Shown: positions 11,231 to 23,549, numbered from the stretch's first letter. The stretch: 64,000 nt of DNA from Tolypeutes matacus (GCA_026826555.1 JAKSZT010032888.1:641389-705388), one strand, 5' to 3'. Program-made: numbers and translations. The notes: a model not told the origin generated them from the sequence alone.

Positions 11231-12289
11231 GCTCTTGATAAAAGTACCTGAGAAGTCACATTAGAAAGCAAGGAAGAATGTGTGGTTATTTTTTGTAACC
11301 AACTATAACAAGTAATATAATTTAGTGTCTTCCTTACAATGTAAAGTGTTTATTTTGTGCAATGGGGTATACAATAGAGTGGAAATTCTACAAAAAGTAA
11401 GGTCAAGAAGATTTCTACCAGGAAATCATATTCTAACCAAATTTATAACTATAAATTGATGGTTAGGAGGTCGAAAATGGCACAGGACATTCGGGAAACC
11501 CTAAATATTCCCCTGAGGCCACAGTGCAAAGCGAAGGGTGGCATGGTGCAAGAAAAGTCTGAAGAGGAAGGATGGGCCACAGTGGCATTTTTTAATATCT
11601 GTGAACAAGCATAGAACTTTTTTGTTGTTTTCCCTGTTCTACCCTCTGAAGTCATACAAATCAAGTGGCTCTCTTCCCCAGCTGACAGATTTTACTGTGT
11701 CCTAATTGTTAAGTGCCTTGCTACTCACCACCCACAACTTTCTTAAATCCATTCTCAAATGTTTCCACAATTTGCTAGTTCTCCTATTTTAAATGGCCTC
11801 CAGAACAAATACAGAGGTTGACCACAGATGTTCTAAACTCTGTCTTTTCTTGATGACAATCATAACTCTGTTATAGAGGCCTGAAAGAGAAGTGCATGGA
11901 GGGCTAAGGACAGTCACAATAATGTTTCTTGGGTGTCAGTGTCAGTAAGATGAATTAACAGTGGCACCTCGAGGTGCCAGATCGCACAATCCCATTCTAC
12001 TGGATGTAAATGAATGATGCGTCCTTTGGAGGAGTTACCATATATTTGTTGAAGCTAGTATGTGTCAGAGCCTGACATACTTTCTAGAACTGTAAAGGAG
12101 AGGTAGAAGTGGTCTTTACCCCAAGTTGCTGCAGTTCATTTGGAGGAGATAGATTTGTTACAGAAAATCTCCTATGAAGCCTAATGAGTGATATGATGGG
12201 GAATAATAGCATGCTCTGAATATATTAAGCAAGAAAATCTAATTAGGACAGACTCAATAAGCTATGACCTAAGTATAACAATAACAGCA
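11231..12289. other. Intergenic DNA, mostly nothing recognised
   Basis: No gene. The part 12060-12260 ('tttctagaactgtaaaggagaggtag...gtgatatgatggggaataatagc') looks like a fragment of the ancient repeat also seen at 45420-46060. Confidence 0.4.
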
Positions 12290-12490
12290 AGAATTCACAT
12301 GGTTATATCCTGTACAAGCCATTCTCTGTTCACAATGTTCACTTACATTAACATATTTCATCCCAATGACAACAGTATGAGATGGATAAAATTCTCCCTA
12401 TTTTACAGAGGAGCGAAGTAAAGCATAGAGAGCTCAAATAAAGTGTCCAAAATCACATGACCAGTAAGGGGTATAGCTGGGCCCCAAATA
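12290..12490 (-). mobile_element. MIR SINE
   Basis: The + strand shows the complement of MIR: 'cacttacattaacatatttcatcccaatgacaacagtatgag', 'ccctattttacagaggagcg', and a degenerate 'aatcacatgaccagtaaggggtatagctggg' end. Confidence 0.75.
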
Positions 12491-12722
12491 TAGGAGGCTT
12501 GGATAGGATCAACTCTTAAACACCATGTATCTTTGAGGCAGCATGAGCCAAAAGAAGGGAGGGGAGAGAAAGTCTTCAAGTCAATTGAACAGCCTATGTG
12601 AAGTATCAGGCAAAGGGAACTGAAAGTTGTTCTGAGTGGACTTTTGTGACCAGGGCTGAAGAAACAGGTTTCAGCCAGTGTCAAATGAAAGGTTTCAGAG
12701 AAAGCAAAAGCCCATCACAGTT
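12491..12722. other. Short intergenic stretch, nothing recognised
   Basis: No feature seen between the MIR and the L1 complex. Confidence 0.4.
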
Positions 12723-14520
12723 AGTTTTTTAATTTAATTTTTCAAATCTCTTTGAAAAGATACTTAGAGTACATAAATGTTACACACAAAAATATAGAGA
12801 TTCCCATATGCCCCACCTCCCACACCTCCTAAAACTACCCACATAAACATCTTTCATCAGTGTGGCACATCACCTGCAATGGATATACACATCTGCCACC
12901 AAGCATGGTTCACATTATAGACCACACTCTCTCACACACAGTTCCGCATGTTATATGATGCTATAAGATGGCCTATATTTGTCATTGCAATGTCACTCAG
13001 GATAACTCCCAAGTCCTCAAAAAGCATCTGTATTACAACTGCTTTTCCCTACCCTGCCCCAAAAGTGTCCAGTGACCACTGGTGCACCCACACTGTTGTA
13101 ATTTTTTCCATTGCTTGAATCACATAATGTCTACAAGAGAATACCATTTAGCCCACTCTAGTCCATAGCTCTTCCCCCAATCCTGAGGAGTTTGGGATGG
13201 TGATGTTGACTCAACCTCCAAGTGAGAGGGGCTTATATCCCATGGATATGGTGGATGGGATTATCCTTCCTGCAGTGGTAGGCTCTCTCCATTCCCTGCC
13301 ATGACCATTGTCCATCATTGTCTCCTCACCAGGTGACTTGGGTGAGTCCATTGAGCTGAAGAGTAGGAGTTGCAGCTCCACTGAGATTCCAGTCACAGCT
13401 GGCACATGGGAAGGCCAGAGGCTCCAGTCTCTGGAAGTACACCTATAAACTCCAGCATCACATATAGATTTGAATAGAAGGAACTGATGGACCATGTGCA
13501 GGGAGGACTTATTTGAGTCCAACTCTGTCACTCTCAGGAGCACAGATACCAAAGTAGAACCCACTGATAAGGCATCAATCTCTGGCACTATCCCCCCTTA
13601 TATAGGACCTGGGTGTCTCCAGAGCCCTCAGGAGCCCCTCTGTGTGGGGTGATATCCACTTTGGTATTCTATGAGATCCTGCTGAGGTGTGCATAAGCGT
13701 TACCTCTGGGATGACCTCCCAACTCTCTTTGAAGTCTCTTAGCCACATGAACTCATTTCTCTTTACCTTTTCCCTCTTTTATTCAAGCACTTTTTCCAGT
13801 CCTATTGCCAGTTGGCATTTGGTATTAATCCCTCATTGCCAGGAAGGCTCATCCCTGGGAGTCATGTCCCATGCTGGGGGGAAGGTAATGCATTCATATG
13901 CTGAGGTTTACTTAGAGAGATGCCACATTTGAGCAACAAGGAGGCTTTTAGGTGGCAACCCTTAGGTACCCCATAACAATAGGCTAAGTTTCAATTACAA
14001 GAGCAAAGACTCATAAGGCTAATCAACAATAACAAGAACCCATCAGTGGATCATGCTCCTTTGCCAGACACTGCTCCTGCACTCAGAGGACTGTTTCTGC
14101 TCCCTTGAAGAATGTGGAAGAGCTCTTCAGGGTGGGAATTCAATATTCCCTCATTTATTGAGTGATTGTCTACCCACTGTGACCATGCCCCACCCCTTGA
14201 TCATTTGAAATACTTTATATGTCTTTCATGTATATTCAGGTGAACTTCCTCCCATGAAACTCCCATCCCAGACACCCCCCACCAATGATCCTCTTCTGCC
14301 CCTCTGTAACCCTTCTGTGACCCAAACTTTCCTTGAATATGACGCCCATATAATAGCCAAATACAATTAATAGGAAAATGAAATAATAAAGGTAAGTTTA
14401 AATATAAGAGATAAAATACATGGAAAGTTAAAAAAAAACACTAGAAATAAAATAAAATTAAAGGCTTGGGATATTCAAAAAATGGGAAAAAGCAAAAAAT
14501 TTACATTTTTTTCCTCTTTT
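12723..14520 (-). mobile_element. L1 3'-tail copy, near full length, antisense
   Basis: Antisense copy of the 1.8-kb L1 3' region. On + it opens with a T-rich tail (12723-12745), then 'tatagagattcccatatgcccc' (12793), 'ttcccccaatcctgaggag' (13172), the TATA-like motif at 13596-13606, and 'aagactcataaggctaatca' (14008), ending at 'ttcaaaaaatgggaaaaagc' (14474). It abuts L1 ORF2 sequence at 14521, so it is probably the 3' end of that same element. Compared with the full-length L1, however, about 1.1 kb (the end of ORF2 and the first part of the 3' UTR) is missing at the junction. Confidence 0.8.
13596..13606 (-). promoter_or_regulatory. TATA-like motif in L1 3' tail (copy A)
   Basis: On the L1-sense strand it reads CCTATATAAGG. 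The identical motif occurs in the same position in the copies at 16974-16984 and 42897-42907. Promoter function is not shown by sequence alone. Confidence 0.35.
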
Positions 14521-15884
14521 TAACATTTTAGCTTCTTGATGCATGACCAAACTGTCTTCCACAGAAGCTGCATCATACTACAACCCATCAATAGTGAATG
14601 AATATTCCTATTTCTCCACATTGTCTCCAGCATGTGTAGTTTTCTGAGTTTTTAAATAATGGCTTTTCTATAAGGTGTGAAATGGTAGTTTTGATCAGCA
14701 TTTCCCTAACACCTAATGATGCTGAACATTTCTTCATATGGTTTTTGGCCAGTTGTATTTCCTCTTTAGAAAAAAAATGTCAAGTTTTTGCCCATTTTTT
14801 AAATTGGTTGCTTCTTTTTTTATTATTTAGTTTTATGATGTCTTTATATACCTTGGCGATCAAATGCTTATCTGATATGTGGTTTCCAAATATTTTCTCA
14901 CATTGAGTAGGCTGTCTTTTCACTGTCTGGACAAAGCTTTTTGAAGCAAAAAATACTTAATCATGAGGAAGTTCTATATATCTAATTTTTTCTTGCATTA
15001 CTTGTGCTTTGTGTGTAATGTTTAAGAAAACACCACTTGTAACAAATATCTGGAAGATGTTTCCCTACATTATTTTGTAGACATTTTATGGTTCTAGCTT
15101 TTATATATAGTTCTTTGGTGCATTTTGAGTTGATTTTTTTTATAAGTTGTGAGATAGGAGTCCTCATTCTTCCTTTTGGATAAGGATATTCAGTTCTCCC
15201 AGTACTATTTGTTAAATAGAGTGATCCACATGGGTGTACATGAAAGCCTTGACAAAAATCACTTGACCATAGATATCAGGGCCTATTCCTGATCTCTTAA
15301 TTCTGTTCTATTGGTATATATGTCTATCATTAAGCCAGTACCATGCTGTTTTAACCATAGTAGTTAACAATATGTCGTTTCAGGAACTGAGAGTCATCTA
15401 ATTTTGTTCTTATTTTTAAGATATTTCTGGCTAAATGGGAACATTTACTCTTCCAAATAAATTTTATAATTGGCTTTTTCAGTTCGCAAACAGGCTTTGG
15501 AATTTTTATTGGGATTGCATTGAATCTGTAAATCAATTTGGGTAGAAGTGTCAAATTAACAATATTTAGGCTACCAATACATGAACAGGAATTGACCATC
15601 CATATTTTTAGTTCATCTTAGATTACCTTAAGCAATGTTTTGTGCCGTTCTGAATACAGGTCCTCTATCTGTTTGGTTGAGTTTCTTCCAAAATATTTGA
15701 TTCTTTTCATTGTTATTGAAAATAGAATTTTTCCTTACTTCCTTCTCAGATTACTTATTAATATTGAATAGAAGCACCACTGATATTTGCATTAATATAT
15801 TATCTTGTCACTTTGCTTAACTTCTTTATTAGCTCTAGTAGTTTTGTTGTAGTTTTTTGGGACTTTCTAGATATAGGATATCAT
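14521..15884 (-). mobile_element. 5'-truncated L1 ORF2 fragment, antisense
   Basis: On the - strand this covers L1 ORF2 from just after the reverse-transcriptase FADD motif to the C-terminal region. The best open stretch, 15599-15351, contains [15 protein letters not shown], the thumb-proximal signature of L1. It carries many stops and indels. It starts abruptly at 15884, where + strand L1 begins, and continues into the 3' tail at 14520. Confidence 0.8.
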
Positions 15885-15957
15885 CAAGATGTCTATTCTA
15901 CCCAAATTAATCCGCAGATATATTGCAATCTCCGTAAAAATCAACACTGTATTTCTT
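15885..15957 (+). mobile_element. Sense L1 ORF2 fragment, left part (split by full-length L1)
   Basis: 'aagatgtctattctacccaaattaatccgcag' is L1 ORF2 on the + strand, encoding MSILPKLI. It continues without loss at 25378 once the 9.4-kb L1 insertion and one copy of its 16-bp duplication are removed. Confidence 0.85.
15942..15957. repeat. Target-site duplication of full-length L1, left copy
   Basis: CAACACTGTATTTCTT, identical to 25362-25377. The implied nick is TCTT/AA on the + strand (empty site ...TTTCTT|AAGG...), a variant of the L1 endonuclease site TTTT/AA, and the element's poly-T follows directly. Confidence 0.95.
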
Positions 15958-16420
15958 TTATTTTTTTCTCTTTAATTTTTTTAAATTTATTTTTATTGTG
16001 GGTAAAAATCAAAATTCTCACAATACATACAAACATTTGCAAAATGATATATAAATATATATGCATATATGTGTATTTGCTTAAAAAAATGTTATATATA
16101 TATATACATATATTTTAAGAGGTGCTTAGATTACCAAAAAAATTACACGGAACCCACTGGGATTCCCATGTTGCCCACCTCCCACACCTCCCATCACATC
16201 CCACACAAACATCTCCCACAAATGTGGCCCACCAACCTCAATGAACTTACACATCCTGGAGCCTTGCCACCAACCATAGACCACAGTTCACACTGTAGAC
16301 CACACTCTCTCCCACTCAGTTCTGAGTGTTGTGTGCTGATTTAAAATGGCCTACATCCATTACCACAAAAGTACTCAGGACAACCTCCAACTCCCAAAGA
16401 AGCCCCTGTATTTCAACTGC

Positions 16421-16873
16421 TCATCCCCTCCCTACCCCAAATGTGTCAAGTGGCCACTGGCTCCACCTCATTGTTATAATTTCTTGCATTGCTAGAATCA
16501 CCATATGTGAACAAGAGAATACCATCAAGTCCACTCTAGTCCATAGTTCTTCCCCAATCCTGAGGGGACTGGGATGGTGATGACGACTCCAACTCCAAGT
16601 GAGAGAGGGCTTATATCCCATGGATATGGTGGGTGGGATGATCCTGCCTGCAGATGCAGGCCCTCTCCATTCTTTGGGATGGCCATTACCCATCGTTGTC
16701 TCCTCATCAGGTGACTTGGATGAGTCCATTGAGCTGTAGGGTAGGAGTTGCAGCTCCACCGAGATTTCATGTACACCTGGCACATAGGTAGGCGGGAGGC
16801 TCCAGTCTCTGGAAGTATACCTAAAAACTCCAGCATCACATATAGGTTTGAATAGAAGGGACTGGTAAACCAT
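16421..16873 (-). other. Candidate open frame in L1 3' region (ATG at 16873)
   Basis: The frame runs from an ATG at 16873 to a stop at 16421, about 150 codons; it is open upstream to 16942 without an ATG. Segments such as CDAGVFRYTSRDWSL and ISMGYKPSLTWSWSRHHH recur in the same frame at 13588-13211 and 42865-42455. I recognise no protein family. It has no obvious domain, signal peptide or coiled coil, and the older copies at 1-957 and 54705-55488 are not open. It may be a chance open frame in a stop-poor stretch. Confidence 0.3.
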
Positions 16874-16973
16874 GAGCAGGGAGGACTTATTTGAGTCTAA
16901 TTCTGTCACTCTCAGGAGCACAGATTCCAAAATAGAACTCACTGATAAGGCATCAGTCTCTGGGGCTATCCCC

Positions 16974-16984
16974 CCTTATATAGG
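16974..16984 (-). promoter_or_regulatory. TATA-like motif in L1 3' region (full-length copy)
   Basis: CCTATATAAGG on the L1-sense strand, about 100 bp upstream of the ATG at 16873. It is conserved in the copies at 13596-13606 and 42897-42907. A transcription role is inference only. Confidence 0.35.
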
Positions 16985-18481
16985 ACCAGGGTGTCTCCGG
17001 AGCTCTCAGGAACCCCTCTGAATGGGGTGATAGGCAGTTAGATGTTCTATGAGCTCCTACTGAGGTGTGCGTAAGAGTTACCTCTGGGATGACCTCCCGA
17101 CTCTCTTTGAAGTCTCTTAGCCACTTGAACTCATTTGTCTTTACCATTTCCCCCTTTTATTCAAGGTCTTTTTCCAGTTCTGTTGCCAGTTGGCCCTTGG
17201 TATTAATCCCTCATTGCCAGGGAGGCTCATCCCTGGGAGTCATGTCCCACGTTGGGGGGAAGGTAATGCAATCATATGCTGAGTTTGGCTTATAGAGAGG
17301 CCACATTTGAGCAACAAGGAGGGTCTCAGGTGGCAACCCTTAGGCACCCCACAACTACAGGCTAAGTCTCATTTACAAGAGCAAAGACTCACAAGGGTAA
17401 TCATCAGTAAAAAAAAAAAAATCAGTGGGTCATCCTATTTTGACAGGCACTGTCCCTACACTCAGAGGACTATTGCTGCTCCGAGACTGTGGCAGAACTT
17501 TCCAGGCTAGGAATTCAGATTCCCTCATTTATTGTGTGATTATCCACGCATCATGACCATGCCCCATCCGCCGATCCTTTGAATGATTTTGTATATCTTT
17601 CATGTATATTCAGATGAACCAATCCCCATGAAACACCCCCAGACACCAACCCCAATAATCCCCTGCAGTACCCATTGTAACCCTTCTGTGATCCAAATCC
17701 TCCATGAACATTTAGTCCATAAAATAATCAAATACACTTACTAGGAAAAAGAAACAAGTATGGTAAGCTTACATGCAAGAGACAAATATAAGGAAACTCA
17801 GGGGGAAAAAAAAAGAGAGAAGGAAAAAAAACAAATAATCAAACAAAGAATAAAACAAAATAAAATATAATTAGTGGATTGGGACATTCAAAAAATGGGC
17901 AAAAAAGCAAAGGAAATGCCTTTAAAAAATATATATATATATATTCTTTTTTTTTTCCTTTCTCTTTTTGTTTTTCCTTTTTTTCCTTCCCTTTATCACT
18001 GTATTATCGGATGTCTGGTGTGCCATGAAACCTTCCTCCTCTCAATCCCCATTGTCTCCCAATTTTTCATTTAATTTTCAAAGAAGTTTTAGGTCACAGC
18101 AAAGTAACACACGGAGTGCCGGAGACTCCCAGATACCAAACCACCCCCCCTTCCCCAGCCCATATTAACTCCCGCCCCCTTTTTTTTTTGGTTGTTAGCA
18201 TTGTTATAACTGTTATGCAGAAACCAAAATATAGCAACTAAACATTGTCAGTGATTTACAGTATAGTTTACAATTTAGATGATATAGTTTAATAATTTTG
18301 ATGATATTTACCATGTCCTGTGTCCATTACTGTAAGATAATGAAAAACCTTCCCCATGAACCCCAAACAACCCATTGGATCTTGACTGTTTCCTTCTCCT
18401 CAGCCCCCCAGGGCCCATGATACCCCCCTCTCCCAACCCATGGAATGTCAAGATTCACAGTTACATGCCCTGGGGATTTGA

Positions 18482-18581
18482 NNNNNNNNNNNNNNNNNNN
18501 NNNNNNNNNNNNNNNNNNNNNNNNNNNNNNNNNNNNNNNNNNNNNNNNNNNNNNNNNNNNNNNNNNNNNNNNNNNNNNNNN
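18482..18581. other. Assembly gap (100 N)
   Basis: Exactly 100 N, the usual placeholder for a gap of unknown size, inside the L1 3' region. The true length of the L1 is therefore uncertain. Confidence 0.99.
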
Positions 18582-18738
18582 CTCATCTGCCCCATCCCCC
18601 AACATGCAACCACACTCTATCCCTTTACCATAGATTATGTTCATATGGGTGATGGCTCAAAGCCTGCTCTTCTCTTACTCTCCTTTGTTAACCTATCTTT
18701 CTGACAATGGTTCTCAGAGACTGCTCACTTTCCTCAGT

Positions 18739-21700
18739 TCAGATCAGTGAGGTCATATGCTGTTCATCCTTCAGTGCCTGGCTTGCTTCACTCAACATAA
18801 GGTCTTCAAGATTCATCCACGTTATTCCATGTGTTAGCACTTTGTTCCTTCTTACAGATGAGTAATATTCCATTGTATGTATGTACCACATTTTGCTTAT
18901 CCATTCATCTCTTGATGGGCACCGGGGCTGATTCCAACTTTTGGCAATGGTGAACAATGCCGCTATGAACATTGGTGTGCATATATCTGTTTGTATTTTT
19001 GTTTTCATTTCTTCTGGGTATATACCCAGCAGTGGAATTGCTGGATCATATGGAAGATCAATTGCTAGTTTTCTGAGGAACCGCCAAACTGTCCTCCACA
19101 GTGGCTGGACCATACCACAGTCCCACCAGCAGTGGATGAGAGTTCCTATTCCTCCACATCCTCTCCAACATTTAGTGTCTCCTTTTTTTTTAATAGCTGC
19201 CATTCTGATAGGTGTAAGATGGTATCTCATTGTAGTTTTGATTTGCATTTCCCTGATAGCAAGTGATGTTGAGGATTTTTTCATTTGCTTTTTAGCCATT
19301 TGTATTTCTTCCTTGGAGAAGTACCTTTTCAGGTCACTTGCCCATTTTTTAAATGGGTTGTTTGTCCTTTTATTTTCGAGGTGAAGGATTTCTTTTTATA
19401 TGCAGGATATTAGGTTCCTATTATGGTTGCCGAATATTTTTTCCCATTGTGTAGGCTGCCTTTTTATTTTCTTAATAACATCCTTAGAGATGCAGAAGTT
19501 TTTAATTTTGAGGAGATCCCATTTATCAAATTTTTCTCTTGCTGCTTGTGCTTTGGCTGTGAAGTTCATGAAACCATTTCCTATTACAAGGTCCTGTAGA
19601 TGCTTCCCTACATTATCTTCCAAGGTTTTTATGGTTTTGGCTCTTATATTTAGATCTTTGATCCATCTTGAGTTGATTTTTGTATAAGGTGTGAGATGGT
19701 ATTCTTCTCTCATTCTTTTGGATATGAATATCCAGTTCTCCAAGCACCACTTGTTAAAGAGGCCACTCTCTCCCAACTGAGTGGGCTTTGTGGCCTTGGC
19801 AAATATCAGATGACTGTATATGCGAGGATCTATATCAGAACTCTCATTTTGGTTCCATTGGTCAGCAGGTCTATCCTTGTGCCAATACCACGCAGTTTTG
19901 ATCACTGTAGCTTTGTAGTATGTTTTAATGTCAGGTAGTTTGATACCTCCAACTTCATTTTTCTTTTTCAATATATCTTTGGCAATTTGGGGCCTCTTAC
20001 CTCTCCAAATATATTTTGTGGTTAGTTTTTCCAGTTCCTTAAAAAGTATAGTGTTGACTTTTATTGGGATTGCATTAAATCTGTAGACTAGTTTGGGTAA
20101 GATAGACATCTTGATGATGTTTAGTCTTCCTATACATGAACAGGGAATATTTTTCCATTTATTTAAATCTTCTTTGATTTCCTTTAACAGTGTTGTGTAA
20201 TTTTCTGTATATAAGTCCTTTACATCTTTAGTTAAATTTATTCCTTGGTATTTGATTCTTTTATTTACTATTGTAAATGGTATTTTTTACTGATTTCCTC
20301 CTCAGTTTGCTCGTTATTGGTGTATAGAAATGCTACTGATTTTTGAGCATTGATCTTATAGCCTGCAACATTACTGAACTACTTTATAAGTTCTAGAAGC
20401 CTTGTTGTCGATTTTTCAGGGCTTTCTATGTATAGGATCATGTCATCTGCAAATAATGAAATTTTTACTTCTTTTCCAATCTGGATGCCTTTTATGTCCT
20501 TTTCTTGTCTCAGTGCTCCTGCAAGTACTTCTAAGACAATTTTAAATAGAAGTGGTGATAGTGGACATCCTTGTCTTGTTCCCGATCTCAGAGGGAAGGC
20601 TTTTAGGATTTCACCGTTGAAAATGATGTTAGCTTTCGGGTTTTTCATATATACCCTTTATCATTTTCAGAAAGTTTCCATCTATTCCTATCTTTTGTAG
20701 TGTTTTTATGAGGAAAGAGTGCTGTATTTTGTCGAATGCTTTTTCTGCATCTATAGAGATGATCATGTGATCTTTTTCTTTCAGTTTGTTTATGTGGTGT
20801 ATTACATTGATTGATTTTCTTATATTTAACCATCCTTGCATACCTGGGTTGAAACACATTTGGTCATGGTGTATAATCCTTTTGATATGTTGTTGAATGT
20901 GATTAGCAAGTATTTTTTAAGGATTTTAGCATCTAGGTTCATGAGAGAAATTGGTATGTAATTTTCCTTTCTTGTGGTATCTTTAATTGGTTTTGGTATT
21001 AGGGTAATGTTGGCATCATAGAATGAGTTAGGTAATATTCCTTCTACTTCATTTTTTTTGGAAAAGCTTAAGTAGAATTGGTGTTAGCTCTTTCCGGAAT
21101 GTTTGGTAGAATCCAGCTGTGAAGCCATCTGGTCCTGGACTCTTCTTAGTTGGGAGGTTTTTAATGACTGAGTCTATCTCTATACTTGTAATTGGGCTGT
21201 TGAGTTCATCTATTTCTCCTTTCATCAATGTCGGCTCTTTGTGGGTTTCTAGAAACTTGTCCATTTCCTCTAAATTGTCATTCTTGTTGGCATATAATTT
21301 TTCAAAGTATCCTCTTATGATACTCTTTATTTCTGTGGGGTCAGTAATGATATCAACTTGCTCATTCCTTATTTTGTGTATTTGCATCTGTTCTCTCTTT
21401 TTCTTTGTTAGTCTGGCTAAGGGTTTGTCAATTTTCTTGATATTCTCTTATTCTTTATTTTATTTAGTTCTGCTCTAATCTTGGTTGTTTCCTGCTTTCT
21501 ACTTCCTTTAGGTTTAGTTTGTTGTTGTTTTTCCAATTCCTCCAAGTGTGCAGTCATGTCTTCAATTTTCGCTCTTTCTTTTTTTTTTAATATATGAATT
21601 TATGGCTATGAACTTCCCTCTCAGGAGTGCTTTCGCTGCATCCCATAGGTTTGGATATGTTGTGTTGTTGTTTTCATTAGTTTCAAGGTAGTTACTGATT

Positions 21701-22505
21701 TCTTTTGAAATTTCCTCTTTGACCCACTGTTTGTCTAAGAGTGTGTTGTTTAACTTCCATATCCTTGTGCCTAACCTGTTTCTCTGGTCCTTAGTGATTT
21801 CCAACTTCATTCCGTGTGATCAGAGAAATTACTTTGTATAATCTCAATTTTTCTGAATTCATTGACTGTTGTTTTGTGGCCTAGCATGTGGTCTATTATG
21901 GAGTATGTTTCATGTGCACTGGAGAAGAATGTAAATCCTGCTGTATTTGGGTGTAGTGTTCTGTATATGTCTATTAAGTCCAAATCTTCTAATGTATTGT
22001 TGAGTGCCTTCGTTTCTTTATTGATTCTCTGCCTAGATGTTCTGTCTAATGATGATAGTGGTGTGTTGAAGTCCCCTGCTATAATTGTAGAGGAATTTAT
22101 TTCTCCTCTTAGTTTTTCCAGAGTTTGCCACACATATTTTGAGGCAAGTCGATTAGGTTCGTAAATGTTGATGATTGTTCTCTCTTCTTGAGAGATTACT
22201 CCTTTTACTAATATGTAGTGTCCATCTTTGTCTCTTACAATAGTTTTACATTTAAAGTCTATTTTGTCTGATATTAGAATAGCTACTCCTGCCCTTTTTT
22301 GGCTATTGTTAGCTTGTAAAATTATTTTCCAACCACTCACTTTCAGCCTCTTTGAATCCCTGGGCCAAAGGTGGGTTTCTTGTAGACAGCATATAGATGG
22401 ATCTTATTTTCTTATCCATTCTGCCAATCTGTGTCTTTTGATTGGTGAATTTAATCCATTAACATTCAGTGTTATTACTCGTAATGAATTTCTTACTTCA
22501 GTCAT
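18739..22505 (-). pseudogene. L1 ORF2 (endonuclease-reverse transcriptase), defective
   Basis: ORF2 protein nicks target DNA and reverse-transcribes L1 RNA. The start is the ATG at 22505-22503 (MTEVRNSL), 64 nt after the ORF1 stop. The stop is TGA at 18741-18739 (ends DEQHMTSLI). Span 3.77 kb, about 1255 codons, normal for the family. Endonuclease signatures are present: QETHLWP, INIYEPN, IAGDFNTPL (about 22097-22055), IDHMLGHK and a terminal SDH. RT signatures: [29 protein letters not shown] and the catalytic FADD at 20453-20442. A C-terminal region with CWWDCG and LLGIYPEE is also present. Lesions: an in-frame TAA at 22406-22404 (at a Gln position), a frameshift near 21810, and further frame changes between 21562-21387, 21049-20859, near 20640, 20379-20109 and 19396-19299. 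Catalytic motifs survive but the frame does not. Confidence 0.92.
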
Positions 22506-22569
22506 TTTTTCTTTGGTTTAATGTATGTCATATGTTGTTTTGTTTCTCTTTTTGAGGTTTCAGTTGTTT

Positions 22570-23549
22570 TTAAACTCTCCTCCAACTCTCTCTCCTTTGT
22601 TTTTTCCTTTCAACTTGTAGAGATTCCTTTAGTATTTCTTGAAGTGCTGGTTTCTTCTTGACATACTCTCTTATTTGCTGTTTATCTGTGAATATTTTGA
22701 ACTCCCCATCATTTTTGAATGCCAATTTTGCTGGACAGAGAATTCGTGGCTGGAAGTTTTTTTTTTTAGTGTTTTGACTATGTGATACCACTGTCTTCTT
22801 GCCTCCATGGTTTCTGCTGATAAATCAGCACTTAATCTTATTGTGCTCCCTTTGTATGTGACGGTTCTCTTTTCTCTTGCTGCCTTGAGTATTTTCTCTT
22901 TGTCTTGAGCATTGGACAATTTGACAAGTATATGTCTTGGAGTTGGCCTGTTGGGATTTATACTATTTGGGGTGCGCTGTGCTTCCTGGATCTGCACATC
23001 CATCTCTCTCAATAGAGTTGGGAAGTTTTCAGCCATAACTTCCTTCAACACTCCTTCTGTTCCCTTTCCCTTCTCTTCTCCTTCTGGGATGCCCATAGGG
23101 CGTATGTTTATGCATCTTGCATTATCGGTTAATTCCCTGAAACCATATTGGATTTTTTCTATCTTTTTGTCTATCTTTTCTACAATCTCTTTGATTTCAA
23201 CTGTATTGTCTTCCATATCACTAATTCTTTCCTCTGCCTGTTCAAATCTGCTGCCATGTGAGTCCAGCGTCTTTTTCATTTCTTGGCTTGTGCCTTTGTT
23301 CACCATCGTATCCATTACCTTTTTAGGTGTGTAAGCTATTTCTTCAGTATGTTCTCCCAGTGGCTTCTTTATATCCTTAATCTCTTCCTTCAGTTCTTTA
23401 AGTTTGTCCATGATATTTGTTTGGATAGCTTTGATTAGTTGTTCGATGTATTGTATTGCTTCCTGGTTTTTATTTTGTGCATTGGACTGGTCCATGTTTT
23501 CCAGTTTCTCAGAGTCATTTGTATTTTTCTGTTGCCCTCTGGTCATCAT
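22570..23549 (-). pseudogene. L1 ORF1 (RNA-binding protein), frameshifted
   Basis: ORF1p coats L1 RNA as a coiled-coil trimer. The ATG at 23549 begins a 292-codon frame. It has an N-terminal polar segment, then a coiled coil (about residues 30-135, rich in E/K/I heptads such as EERISDMEDNTVEIKEIVEK), and an RRM-like middle (NIRPMGIPEG to HILVKLSNAQDKEKILKAAR). After TLKKK near 22770, the expected C-terminal domain (FQPRILCPAKLAF, FTDKQQIREY, PALQEIL) continues in another frame to a stop at 22570. The shift lies in the A-run at about 22760 (T-run on +). Corrected length is about 326 residues, normal for the family. The shift could be a real indel or a sequencing error in a homopolymer. Confidence 0.92.

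Larger units (their letters stand above)
15958..18738 (-). other. Long 3' region of the full-length L1
   Basis: 2781 bp, including a 100-N gap, separate the ORF2 stop from the poly(A) end. Two modules are visible. 17930-18738 is a C/T-rich segment (on +) found only here in the window. 16120-17925 is the 1.8-kb module recurring at 1-957, 9130-9464, 12723-14520, 41906-43330 and 54705-55488. A terminal extension of about 120 bp, 15990-16115 ('attgtgggtaaaaatcaaa', then ATAT-rich), is shared only with 41915-42035. Because the target duplication encloses everything, the 1.8-kb module is most simply the true 3' end of this L1 lineage, though an old nested insertion is not excluded. Confidence 0.75.

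Noticed and set aside
18327..18704. Frames of 62-109 codons on both strands
   Set aside because: They run through the 100-N gap and are not real.
18941..23334. Long + strand open frames (e.g. 147 codons at 18941, 140 at 22912, 119 at 21119)
   Set aside because: They are the antisense of L1 ORF1 and ORF2; the - strand shows clear L1 protein motifs.
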